A stretch of 26,827 bases of DNA. It comes from WFQV01 sp964611145. Lineage in GTDB: Bacteria > Bacteroidota > Ignavibacteria > Ignavibacteriales > Melioribacteraceae. Where the stretch lies: contig CAZSYM010000033.1 in assembly GCA_964611145.1 (NCBI GenBank), positions 1-26,827 on the forward strand, in the 5' to 3' direction. Below the pieces are notes generated by a model. The model was not told the origin of the DNA. It saw only the letters and a list, made by a program, of their open reading frames with translations, and did no database searches. The number at the start of each line of letters is the position of its first letter. Position 1 is the first letter of the stretch. Made by a program: the position numbers and the translations under genes. Below, one piece after another: positions 1 through 8,488 of the stretch.

Positions 1-2174
1 GCTACAAAATCTCCCGCTCGTAATGTATAATAATATACTCCGCTCGCTAAATTACTTGCATCGAACACTACGCTGTAATTCCCCGCCGATTGCCTCTCCT
101 TCACCAATGTCGCTACCTTTTCTCCCACTGCATTGTAAACATTGAGCAATACCTCGACAGTATTCTTTCCCCAACGAGCTGGAAGCGAATATGAAATCGT
201 TGTGCTCGGATTGAAGGGATTGGGATAATTTTGTGCAAGTTCGAATTTAGTAGGAACGGTTATTTCAACTTCAACCGTTTGTGAGTATTCATACGAACCG
301 TCCAAATCTATTTGTTTTAATCTATACAAATATTTCCCGCTGGCGTTAACTTTATCGATAAATGAATAGTCTTTCGGTGAGTTACTGTTTCCCGCTCCTT
401 TTACGAAACCGATTTCCTCCCACCCGGATTGCTCGCTATCCGACATTTTACGTTCTATCTTAAAACCGTAATTGTTCTCCTCCGTCTCGGTTCGCCAATT
501 AAGCACCACAGTATTGCCGCTTATCTCCGCCTCAAAGCTCACGAGTTCGACAGGTAGCGCGCTTTCATCGGAGGCATCGGAAAGCACCCAATCGGAAGTG
601 CCGGAAGGAACATTAACAACGGCTTCAACATAATTGTCGCTCGTGTTTCTTGAAGTCGGCTCGTATTTTGTCCACCCCGACGAGTTTTTTAACCAAATAT
701 TCAATTGGTTTTCGTTGTTACCATTGAGTTCACTGTCCCGATAATAGAAACGAATTGTAACATTACTCCCGGCAGCAGAAGCTTCGAGACTGTACCAACG
801 CTTAAGCGAATGCGTCGCGCTCGAATAAACCGTTCCTGTCGTTCGCGTAACGCTCGTCGAACCAAGTGCAGAACCATTTGTTATTTGGCATCCCAAATTA
901 CCAAAGGAATGTGTATTATTATCCGAAATATTCTCGGTGCATTTGATATGCCCTTCCAAATAGCCGTTTTCGGTTAAACTCGAGGGGGAAACCGTAGGGA
1001 CATAATTTCCCGTTTGCAAAGTGGAGCCGCTTTCTATCGTCAAATTATAAAAGTCCACATTCCCTGTAAGGCTTTGTGTTCCGCTGCCGTCAAAAACGAA
1101 AGTAGGCGTGTAAGGTCCCAAGTAGTAAGTACCGTTACACACAAAATTTCCTGCAACACGCGTAATGTTATTGTAGGTTATGAGTTCCACGCCACTGTCT
1201 ATTGTCAGATTACCTTTAATTCGAATCGTTCCTACACTGGTTGCACTCCCGAAAGTTGAATTGCCGGAAATCTGAACATTGTAGAACCAGTTCGAGCCTG
1301 TTTCCGAAATCGAAGGATTGTGATCTCCTTTCTTGAAAATGAAGGTACCTTGCGTAGGCTGAAATGTTCCGTTGCTGATATCGGTAGTACTTCCATAAGA
1401 AGTTACCGTACAAGTGTAATCGCCTTTTACATCGAAAACGCCCCCGTCCATGAGGAGGGAATGACATTCGACATTGGCTTCCATATTAAAAGTTCCGCCG
1501 ATAGTCATATCGGTACAACGTAGATGTTTCTTAACTGTAACACTTCCCCCATTAACTTTGAAGTCGTCGTTCACTTTAACCGAATCGTAGAAAGTGATGG
1601 TAGCACCGTCGTCGCTGGTAAACGGATCTAAAACTATAACTTTGCCGTGAAACTCAGCTGTACATGGGTCTTCCTCGGTGTCGTAAATGAGCATCTTGCC
1701 CGAAACATAAACCTCGTCATAAAATAGAGCGATCGAGCTTTCGTCGTCGTCGTCACTGTCGCCGAGTGAGAGGTCCTGTCCAACATCAACCTCTCCGTAA
1801 AATCGCGCGGTGGCGCCGGAATTAATATATAAACTTCCCCAGCTAATATTGAGATCACCCAAACAGATGAAAGTTCCTCCATCATTAATTTCAACATTTC
1901 CCTCAACTGAGAAGTCCTCCTCAGAATCCGAGGAATCGTCAAGCATGGCATTTATTGTTAGGCTGTTGAGAGATGGTATATTCGCCAACCAGTCCACCGT
2001 GCAATCGGCGTCGATGACAACGTCGTCTCCATCTTCAGGCAAACCGTTGTCCCAATTAAATTCCTCCGACCAATCGCCCTCCGACGTAAAGCGAGTCTCT
2101 TTGGCGATAAGAGTATCCACAAATAAATTTGAGAAAAGAAGCAAGACGAAAATCAAAATTAACTTGGCTTTCAT
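1..2174 (-). CDS. Secreted beta-helix-like protein with type IX secretion sorting domain (3' end cut by window edge)
   Basis: The frame is open without a stop from the ATG to the window edge (about 724 codons) and lacks only its last few residues. A GGAGGT ribosome site lies four bases before the ATG. Residues 1-24 form a signal peptide with a long hydrophobic core. Next comes a segment with Asn-Trp-Asp-Asn-Gly-Leu-Pro-x-x-Gly-Asp-Asp-Val-Val-Ile, the usual entry to right-handed beta-helix surface proteins. About 400 residues of short Gly/Asn/Thr-rich strand repeats follow, including two Asp/Glu-rich patches. Then come a fibronectin-III-like module beginning PVELVSFEA and a FlgD-like C-terminal domain with QNYPNPFNPSTT and SGVYYYTLRAGDF. 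That ending is the known sorting signal for type IX secretion. The protein is probably released or anchored at the cell surface; its ligand or substrate cannot be told. The gene lies 38 bases after the upstream gene and may share its transcript. Confidence 0.9.
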   Translation of the reverse strand, partial: MKAKLILIFVLLLFSNLFVDTLIAKETRFTSEGDWSEEFNWDNGLPEDGDDVVIDADCTVDWLANIPSLNSLTINAMLDDSSDSEEDFSVEGNVEINDGGTFICLGDLNISWGSLYINSGATARFYGEVDVGQDLSLGDSDDDDESSIALFYDEVYVSGKMLIYDTEEDPCTAEFHGKVIVLDPFTSDDGATITFYDSVKVNDDFKVNGGSVTVKKHLRCTDMTIGGTFNMEANVECHSLLMDGGVFDVKGDYTCTVTSYGSTTDISNGTFQPTQGTFIFKKGDHNPSISETGSNWFYNVQISGNSTFGSATSVGTIRIKGNLTIDSGVELITYNNITRVAGNFVCNGTYYLGPYTPTFVFDGSGTQSLTGNVDFYNLTIESGSTLQTGNYVPTVSPSSLTENGYLEGHIKCTENISDNNTHSFGNLGCQITNGSALGSTSVTRTTGTVYSSATHSLKRWYSLEASAAGSNVTIRFYYRDSELNGNNENQLNIWLKNSSGWTKYEPTSRNTSDNYVEAVVNVPSGTSDWVLSDASDESALPVELVSFEAEISGNTVVLNWRTETEENNYGFKIERKMSDSEQSGWEEIGFVKGAGNSNSPKDYSFIDKVNASGKYLYRLKQIDLDGSYEYSQTVEVEITVPTKFELAQNYPNPFNPSTTISYSLPARWGKNTVEVLLNVYNAVGEKVATLVKERQSAGNYSVVFDASNLASGVYYYTLRAGDFV

Positions 2175-2212
2175 ACTGACCTCCATCTATTTTGATTTCC
2201 CAAATTATTTTC

Positions 2213-2923
2213 TTATTGGTAAACCTCCATTATTTCGTTCTCATTCAAATATTTCACGGATGCAAGAGCGTATTGCCAATCCTCGACTTTCCCCAGGTAA
2301 TGAAAAAAATCGAAGAAATTTTTACGCCTCAATTTGGCGGGTAATTCCTCTTTTCTTGATTCGGGCATAAACTGCAAACGCGAATAAACTCTTTCATAAC
2401 CGAACGCCTCGCCTTTAAGAATTTTTTCAACGACAAAAATCAGAAACTCGGACGGGTCGGTTAGAAAATCTTCCTCTTTCAAACAAGCCAGCCGTTGTTT
2501 GAGAAAGTGCGGTGTTTTATTTTCCAGAAAAAAATAAGAAAAAGATGCATATACATCGGTATTTTGTTCAAGAATATTATTAATAGTTCTTTCTTCTCTG
2601 CAACATCTGACATCCTTTTCGACGTATTGCCAAACTACATCCTTGATCAATACACACTTATTCTCTTTCATGTTAAGATTATGAACCAGAATTTCGGTGA
2701 GATATATTCCCAAAAGCCCAGTAAAAACAGGCATTAAATAATCGGCTTGAGAGAGAATATTGTCCATGACAGATTTTCTTTTCAAATCTACGGAGTGTTC
2801 GTCCCCATTTTCGAACTCAGAATGGATGAAAAAATCAAAGTGAGCAGGCAAATGTTTTTTCACAGCTCTTAAAGCCGGAAGGAAGGAATAATCATTGGAA
2901 ACAAAAATCACTTTCTTACTCAT
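2213..2923 (-). CDS. Uncharacterised protein, possible divergent TIR-like fold
   Basis: I do not recognise this 236-residue protein by family. Its first 95 residues alternate strand and helix in a TIR-like order: KVIFVSND (5-11), an amphipathic helix, FDFFIHSEF (29-37), a charged Glu-Asn-Gly-Asp loop, a helix, ADYLMPVFTG (60-69), a helix carrying Glu77, and CVLIKDV (90-96). Glu77 sits where TIR NADases carry their catalytic Glu, but the Trp-Cys usually before it is absent, so the match is fold-level guesswork. The C-terminal half (100-236) is charged and helical with no recognised motif; no signal peptide or membrane segment is visible. I chose the ATG preceded by AAGGGTG. The frame continues upstream to a GTG at 3079, but that extension lacks a good ribosome site. 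The 270 bases up to clpC otherwise show nothing definite. Confidence 0.6.
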   Translation of the reverse strand: MSKKVIFVSNDYSFLPALRAVKKHLPAHFDFFIHSEFENGDEHSVDLKRKSVMDNILSQADYLMPVFTGLLGIYLTEILVHNLNMKENKCVLIKDVVWQYVEKDVRCCREERTINNILEQNTDVYASFSYFFLENKTPHFLKQRLACLKEEDFLTDPSEFLIFVVEKILKGEAFGYERVYSRLQFMPESRKEELPAKLRRKNFFDFFHYLGKVEDWQYALASVKYLNENEIMEVYQ

Positions 2924-3193
2924 CTCACCCTTATATATTGCCCCAAAAAGAAACTCAAAAACAGACGTTACAAAATACACGTTGCCATACCCTATTTGCA
3001 AAGAAATGTTGTTTTGATTTCGGAAATCAGGACAAAATATTCTTTTTAGCTTGACAAAAGGTTCCCCTGGTATTTGCACCTCATTTTACAACAATCTTTT
3101 AATTTTATACTTCCACTGCCCTCTTCTATCTCGGAAGCAGAATCACATATTTAATTTCCCCTTTTTACACACGTTTTTTTAGTTTTCAAGAAC

Positions 3194-5713
3194 TCAGTCC
3201 ACAGTTTCTTTCTCGGGATTTTCAGTTTCCTTTTTTACAGAATTATCTTTCTTTTTTCTTTTTGTATCCTTTGTAACGAAATAGAGTTTTTCCGAATTTT
3301 TCCTATGCTTAGCTACAATTACATCGCCGTCCTTTATATACCCCAGAAGTAACTCCTCTGCCAACGGATCTTCCAAATATGTTTGAATAGCTCTTTTAAG
3401 AGGACGTGCTCCGAATTTCGGGTCATATCCTTTTTCAGCAAGGAAATCTTGTGCGGATTTGTCCAATTCAAGTCTTATTTTTCTTTCCGCAAGATTTTCC
3501 AGCACCTCTTTCATTTCTATTTTAATAATCTGCTTGATATCGTCTTTAGTAAGATTTCTAAAAACAATGGTTTCGTCAATTCTGTTCAGAAATTCAGGAT
3601 TGAAAAGGCGTTTCATTGCCTCTTCGACGGTATTTTTCAAGTTCGAATAATCGTCCGCATTTTCGTCCACAGCGAAGCCGAAACCACCTGTAGCCTTAAT
3701 TTCTTTAGTCCCTACGTTGGAGGTCATAATTATAATAGTATTTTTGAAATCCACTCTTCTGCCCAGGCTATCCGTCAATTGTCCGTCGTCAAGCACTTGT
3801 AAAAGAATATTAAAAACGTCGGGATGTGCCTTTTCTATTTCGTCAAAAAGCACGACGGAATAAGGTTTACGCCTTACGCGTTCAGTAAGTTGTCCCCCTT
3901 CTTCATAACCAATGTATCCTGGAGGTGCTCCTACTAATCGAGAAACAGCATATTTTTCCATGTATTCGCTCATATCTATCCTAATCAATGCATCAGGAGA
4001 ATCAAACAAATATCGCGCCAGTTCCTTTGCCAATTCCGTTTTACCCACGCCCGTAGGACCTAAGAAAATAAAGCTACCGATAGGTTTATTAGCTCGTTTC
4101 AAACCGGCACGCGTTCTGCGAATTGCCTTGGTCAATTTGGTAATCGCCTCATCCTGTCCGACTATTCTTTCACGGAGAGCATCTTCCATTTTCAGAAGTT
4201 TTTCCGTTTCCGCCTGTGCCACTCGAGTTACCGGAATACCGGTCATCATGGATACAACGGTTGCAATATCTTCCTCCGTAACGTCAAAATATTCGTCCTT
4301 TGTTTTTTGTTGCCATTCTCTCTTGGCGATTTCAAGGTCGGACTGCAAATGCCGTTCTTTATCACGCAAACGAGCGGCTTGTTCGTAATCCTGCTTTTTA
4401 ACCACCTCCAATTTTTCCTTGCGGACATTTTCTATTGCTTCCTCGAGTTTCAGAATCTCATCCGAAACCATAAAGTTTCCCATATGCACTCGAGAACCGG
4501 CTTCATCAAGCACATCAATGGCTTTATCGGGCAAATGCCTGTCGGTAATATAACGGTCGCTAAGTTTCACGGCGGATTCAATAGCCTTATCGGAATATTT
4601 CACATGGTGATGTTCTTCGTATTTGAACTTGATGTTTTGAAGTATTTCAATTGTCTCCTCCACACTGGGAGGTTCCACCATCACCTTTTGAAAACGTCTG
4701 TCCAATGCGCCGTCGGTTTCGATATGCTTGCGGTATTCATCCAAAGTCGTTGCACCTATGCACTGAATATCCCCGCGAGCCAAAGCAGGTTTAAACATGT
4801 TCGAGGCATCCAAAGAGCCGGAGGCACCCCCGGCACCCACGATGGTATGCAATTCATCAATAAAAAGAATAACATCCTCGGCTTTTTCCAATTCAGTCAT
4901 CAAAGCTTTCATTCTTTCCTCGAACTGACCGCGGTATTTAGTACCGGCAACCAAGCCCGCCAAATCGAGCGTAACAACCCGCTTATCCTGCAATATTCTC
5001 GGGACTTTACGCTCAACGATTCTAAGGGCCAAACCTTCGGCAATAGCCGTCTTTCCCACACCCGGTTCACCGATAAGAACAGGATTGTTTTTTTTCCGCC
5101 TGCTAAGCACCTGAGCGACACGTTCGATTTCCTTTTCCCGACCAATTACGGGATCCAATTTTCCTTCCGCCGCCAATTTCGTAAGATCTCGCCCGAAATT
5201 ATCCAGCACGGGAGTTTTAGTCTTTTCCGCTTTTTTAAACTGTGGCGGGGTTAAGGGACGCGGTATTGCCGAGCTTTTGGCGTTAAGAATATTATTAAGC
5301 TCCGCTCTTGCAGCCTCGTAAGAAACATTAAACTGATGTAAAATTTGCGTGGCAATATTATCTTCGTCCCGCAAAAGAGCAAGCAAAAGGTGTTCCGTAC
5401 CGATTACGTCGGAACGATAAATTTTGGATTCTATTTGCGTTATTTTAAGAACTTTTTCGGCTTGCTTGGTCAAAGGTAAATTTCCGATAGTAAGAGTTCC
5501 CCCAGAAGGTTTTACCATCTCTTCCACAGCCGCTTTCAATTTAATTAAATCTACACCCAAATTGCGTAAAATATGGATAGCCACGCCTTGCCCTTCTCGA
5601 ATCATTCCTAAAAGTAAATGTTCGGTTCCTATATAATCATGTCCTAAGCGCAAAGCTTCGTCCCTACTTAAACGAATTACTTCCTGCACTCTTTCGGAAA
5701 AGTTTCCTTCCAT
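3194..5713 (-). CDS. clpC: ATP-dependent Clp protease ATP-binding subunit ClpC
   Basis: HSP100/ClpC unfoldase, 839 residues, which unfolds proteins and feeds them to the ClpP peptidase in the cytoplasm. Two Clp-N repeats occupy residues 1-145, each with an IGTEHLLL motif. AAA+ module 1 has Walker A GEPGVGKT (215-222), Walker B VILFIDE (281-287) and a Tyr pore loop at 260. A UVR-type coiled segment lies at about 430-465. AAA+ module 2 has Walker A GPTGVGKT (552-559), Walker B VVLFDE (620-625) and pore loop GYIGYEEGG. GGFGF near 676-680 is a plausible ClpP-docking loop. The UVR segment separates ClpC from ClpA and ClpB. The C-terminal 25 residues are a Lys/Glu-rich tail. A strong AGGGGAG site precedes the ATG. 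The gene appears to stand alone, with 188 noncoding bases before it; no CtsR- or CIRCE-like operator is evident. Confidence 0.97.
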   Translation of the reverse strand: MEGNFSERVQEVIRLSRDEALRLGHDYIGTEHLLLGMIREGQGVAIHILRNLGVDLIKLKAAVEEMVKPSGGTLTIGNLPLTKQAEKVLKITQIESKIYRSDVIGTEHLLLALLRDEDNIATQILHQFNVSYEAARAELNNILNAKSSAIPRPLTPPQFKKAEKTKTPVLDNFGRDLTKLAAEGKLDPVIGREKEIERVAQVLSRRKKNNPVLIGEPGVGKTAIAEGLALRIVERKVPRILQDKRVVTLDLAGLVAGTKYRGQFEERMKALMTELEKAEDVILFIDELHTIVGAGGASGSLDASNMFKPALARGDIQCIGATTLDEYRKHIETDGALDRRFQKVMVEPPSVEETIEILQNIKFKYEEHHHVKYSDKAIESAVKLSDRYITDRHLPDKAIDVLDEAGSRVHMGNFMVSDEILKLEEAIENVRKEKLEVVKKQDYEQAARLRDKERHLQSDLEIAKREWQQKTKDEYFDVTEEDIATVVSMMTGIPVTRVAQAETEKLLKMEDALRERIVGQDEAITKLTKAIRRTRAGLKRANKPIGSFIFLGPTGVGKTELAKELARYLFDSPDALIRIDMSEYMEKYAVSRLVGAPPGYIGYEEGGQLTERVRRKPYSVVLFDEIEKAHPDVFNILLQVLDDGQLTDSLGRRVDFKNTIIIMTSNVGTKEIKATGGFGFAVDENADDYSNLKNTVEEAMKRLFNPEFLNRIDETIVFRNLTKDDIKQIIKIEMKEVLENLAERKIRLELDKSAQDFLAEKGYDPKFGARPLKRAIQTYLEDPLAEELLLGYIKDGDVIVAKHRKNSEKLYFVTKDTKRKKKDNSVKKETENPEKETVD

Positions 5714-5901
5714 TTTCTCCCCTAAAATTTTATTAAACTTTTAATTCTAACACATTTCATTTTTAACTAAAAAAGAAATAATACTATCCCAATTTATCGA
5801 ATAAATCCGAATTTTCTTAGACATTTTACAACTAATCGCCAAAAAAGATGCGAAATATTGCTTGCCTCTGCTGAAATGTTAGAAAACCCTACTTGTAATC
5901 C

Positions 5902-6405
5902 TCAATTTTCATGAAGCCGAGAATTAATAACATTCATTCCCACCACTCCGCCGATAAATCCGAAAAGAGTATCCACAACAAGATTGTTTATCAAAGCGGA
6001 AACAGTATAAAGCATCGAAAAGCCTTTTTCGGTAATATCGACAACCACGGCGGAAAGCATTTCCCCCGCTTGTTTTTTAACAGTTTCATCCACTGGAAGA
6101 GATTCTAGAGCTTTTCGCAATTCCCCGAACGTTGCCACCACATCGTTGCTATGCGTAACGAAAGTAATAAACACATCGAAGAAAGTTCCGAAAAGTGCCG
6201 CCCAAATTCCCGTTAAAACCCCAATTATGGCCGCTTGTTTAAATTCAACCTCTCCGCTTTCACCTTTTGACTTTCTATCCAAAAGAATAGCCAAATAAGC
6301 GGCAACGGGCATAAAAAGGCAACATGCAAAGCTTTTGGCTACCGGCACCACTTGAATAACCCCGACACCGAAGCCCACTACAAAAGCGGAAAGATAATTT
6401 TTCAA
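5902..6405 (-). CDS. Small integral membrane protein, DUF4199-like, TTG start
   Basis: A 167-residue inner-membrane protein with about four hydrophobic segments (roughly 5-24, 26-43, 58-84 and 133-160). A helical charged stretch at about 88-130 links the third and fourth. The layout and length resemble DUF4199-type proteins of Bacteroidota and relatives, but I am not certain of the family and no function is known. The start is TTG, overlapping the TGA stop of the upstream DUF2085 gene as TTGA. An AGGT-like site lies about ten bases before it. The next Met is at residue 32, after the first membrane segment, so TTG with translational coupling is the best choice. It is the last gene of the symporter operon. 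Confidence 0.75.
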   Translation of the reverse strand: MKNYLSAFVVGFGVGVIQVVPVAKSFACCLFMPVAAYLAILLDRKSKGESGEVEFKQAAIIGVLTGIWAALFGTFFDVFITFVTHSNDVVATFGELRKALESLPVDETVKKQAGEMLSAVVVDITEKGFSMLYTVSALINNLVVDTLFGFIGGVVGMNVINSRLHEN

Positions 6406-6854
6406 TTCTTTTTACCTTTTAAATTCAAAGAAATCGTTCTATAAAAATAATAAATTCCAACCGAACCCAAAACAAAACCGGTAGAAAAAGCAAGAGGTTT
6501 GGAATACGCATAAAGTCCCAGATTTACGAGAATTACATCTAAAATCAACGGCAAAAAGCTCGGGAGCAAATATTTCAAGCTAATAATCGGAACATCTTTG
6601 AAAAAAAGCATTAAAAACGCCACAACGAAAACACCGAAATAAATTCCCGCACAGCGGGCGCAAACCAAAGTTTGCATTCCCGCAAATCGAATTACCTTAG
6701 CCGGGTCCTGATGACAAACATGGGAATAAACAACTTGCAAAAACGGAATTGCCAATGCCATTTTCCCCCAGAGGCGAGTCAAAAATTCCACATAAATACC
6801 CGCATTCCAAGCAAGAACAACAAAAAAGAAGAACAATTTAAATGCAAAGGTCAT
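6402..6854 (-). CDS. DUF2085 family membrane protein
   Basis: A 150-residue membrane protein with the hallmark of DUF2085: Cys47-His48-Gln49, then Cys65-Ala-Arg-Cys68-Ala-Gly-Ile-Tyr-Phe-Gly. The paired Cys/His residues could bind a metal or form a redox site; this is inference, as the family has no established function. Hydrophobic segments lie at about 5-20, 70-86, 92-112 and 120-140, with a basic C-terminal tail. The gene starts two bases after the AGCS symporter stop and its own stop overlaps the TTG of the next gene, so all are probably translated from one message. The two small membrane proteins may work together, but nothing in the sequence ties them mechanistically to the transporters. 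Confidence 0.88.
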   Translation of the reverse strand: MTFAFKLFFFFVVLAWNAGIYVEFLTRLWGKMALAIPFLQVVYSHVCHQDPAKVIRFAGMQTLVCARCAGIYFGVFVVAFLMLFFKDVPIISLKYLLPSFLPLILDVILVNLGLYAYSKPLAFSTGFVLGSVGIYYFYRTISLNLKGKKN

Positions 6855-6856
6855 CG

Positions 6857-8485
6857 TTACTTTTTCTCTTGTAAAGTCAAATCTCGTTCAAAATATTCTT
6901 TGGTCATTTTCTTGAGTTTTCCGGAAAGCAAGACAATCGCCAGCAGATTAGGAAAAGTCATAAATCCCAAAGCGGCATCACCGAAATTCCAAACATCCTC
7001 CAATTGAGCAATGGCGCCTATAAAAACAAACAGCAGAAAAAACCATTTATAAGTCAAAGTAGCCTTGGGTCCGAAAAGATAATCCGTAGCCCTATCGCCG
7101 TAAAAGCTCCAACTAATGGCGGTGGAAACGGCAAAAAGAGCCACGCTAAGGGTTACAATCTTATCTCCGTAAGGAAAAATCCAAGCCAATCCTTTTTTAA
7201 AAGCAAAAGCGGTAAGAATACTGCTATTGAGCATTTCGCCATGAAAATTCGGATTAATATATTTTACGAAAAACTCCGTATGGTGCCATGCACCGGTGGA
7301 AATAATGACGAGAGCGGTCATAGTGCAAATAATAATGGTATCTATGTAGGGTCCCAACATAGCAACCACTCCCTCGCGAATGGGAAATTCCGTCTTAGCC
7401 GTAGAATGGGCAATAGCCGCGCTACCTTGCCCGGCTTCGTTCGAATAAAGCCCGCGTTTAATTCCCCAAAGCATTGTGTTCAAAATCAATAAAATACTAC
7501 CGCCACCCACACCGGCAATTTGCGAAGGTGGATTAAAAGCCATGTCCACAATTTTTCCCAAACCTTCCATAAGCCCGCTAGGATTGGCAAACAATATCAA
7601 AAGTGCGGCAAAGACGTAAATGACAGCCATAAAAGGAGCCAAAAAGCCCGTTACGTTTCCAATGCGTTTTATCCCTCCGATTATTACCGCTCCCACAAGA
7701 ATAACAAGAACAATCCCGTTAAATATTTGTACAGGCGAAACGCTAAAGCCCGAAAAGAGAGCAAATTTTGAAGTCAAAAAATGGTGAGTGCCAACAATTT
7801 GCGCCACCTCGGAATAAATTTGATCCGAAACCGTAAAAGCCTGAATTGCGTTACCGGTCGCAAAGGAACAAATGATTGCAAAGCTTGCAAAAGCAACTGC
7901 AAGCCATCGCCATTTTTCACCCAGACCTTTTTCTATAGTGTACATAGGTCCCCCGGCGGTATGTCCGTCGGGATCGAATTCTCTATATCTTACCGCCAAG
8001 GAGCACTCGGCATATTTAAGAGCCGTTCCGAAAAAAGCTGTAATCCACATCCAGAAAATAGCGCCGGGTCCGCCATAATAAATGGCGGTAGCAACACCGG
8101 CTATATTCCCTATTCCCACCGTTGCGGAAAGAGCCGTCGTCAAAGCGTTAAAATGCTTCAAATCGCCTTCGTCTTCGGGATTATCGTATTTCCCCGCCGT
8201 TACTTTTATTCCGTGCCATATATAACGCAATTGGGGTAAACCAAGGCGAAAAGTGATAAAAATCCCCGTACCCAAAAGCGCTATAACCATTAGCGGGATG
8301 GTACCGAGCGGTAAATTTTCGGAAGGGAAATTTTTTATAAACTCTATGTTGCCCGGGAAAACCCACACTCCTTCGAAAAAGCCCACACCCCAAATTCCGA
8401 GAATTGCAAGAATAATCGCATACGTAATAAGAGCGCCTTTTCTTCTGGTCGCAAGCGGATTTTTTGAATTCGCAGCGTTCATCAT
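6857..8485 (-). CDS. Sodium:alanine/glycine symporter, AGCS family
   Basis: A 542-residue polytopic inner-membrane protein of the amino acid:cation symporter family, which brings in alanine, glycine or related small amino acids with Na+. The family signature GIGNIAGVATAI lies at 124-135, followed by GGPMYTIEKGLG at 178-189. Residues 105-135 form the conserved Na+/substrate region after a polar loop. Length is at the upper end of the normal range. The coding sequence opens with two adjacent Met codons three bases after the stop of the NSS transporter gene, with no visible Shine-Dalgarno site, so translation is probably coupled. Which amino acid is carried cannot be read from the sequence. Confidence 0.95.
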   Translation of the reverse strand: MMNAANSKNPLATRRKGALITYAIILAILGIWGVGFFEGVWVFPGNIEFIKNFPSENLPLGTIPLMVIALLGTGIFITFRLGLPQLRYIWHGIKVTAGKYDNPEDEGDLKHFNALTTALSATVGIGNIAGVATAIYYGGPGAIFWMWITAFFGTALKYAECSLAVRYREFDPDGHTAGGPMYTIEKGLGEKWRWLAVAFASFAIICSFATGNAIQAFTVSDQIYSEVAQIVGTHHFLTSKFALFSGFSVSPVQIFNGIVLVILVGAVIIGGIKRIGNVTGFLAPFMAVIYVFAALLILFANPSGLMEGLGKIVDMAFNPPSQIAGVGGGSILLILNTMLWGIKRGLYSNEAGQGSAAIAHSTAKTEFPIREGVVAMLGPYIDTIIICTMTALVIISTGAWHHTEFFVKYINPNFHGEMLNSSILTAFAFKKGLAWIFPYGDKIVTLSVALFAVSTAISWSFYGDRATDYLFGPKATLTYKWFFLLFVFIGAIAQLEDVWNFGDAALGFMTFPNLLAIVLLSGKLKKMTKEYFERDLTLQEKK

Positions 8486-8488
8486 AGG

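Noticed and set aside
1810..2370. Plus-strand open frame spanning the start of the secreted protein gene
   Set aside because: It crosses the gap between two minus-strand genes and is antisense to both coding ends; its translation is low-complexity Ser-rich and has no family features.
2924..3079. Upstream extension of the possible TIR-like protein to a GTG start
   Set aside because: The extension has no good ribosome site, while the internal ATG has AAGGGTG just before it and begins exactly at the first predicted strand.
4307..5254. Long plus-strand open frame opposite clpC (315 codons)
   Set aside because: It lies wholly antisense to a well conserved gene, and its translation has the composition of a shadow frame and no recognisable domain.
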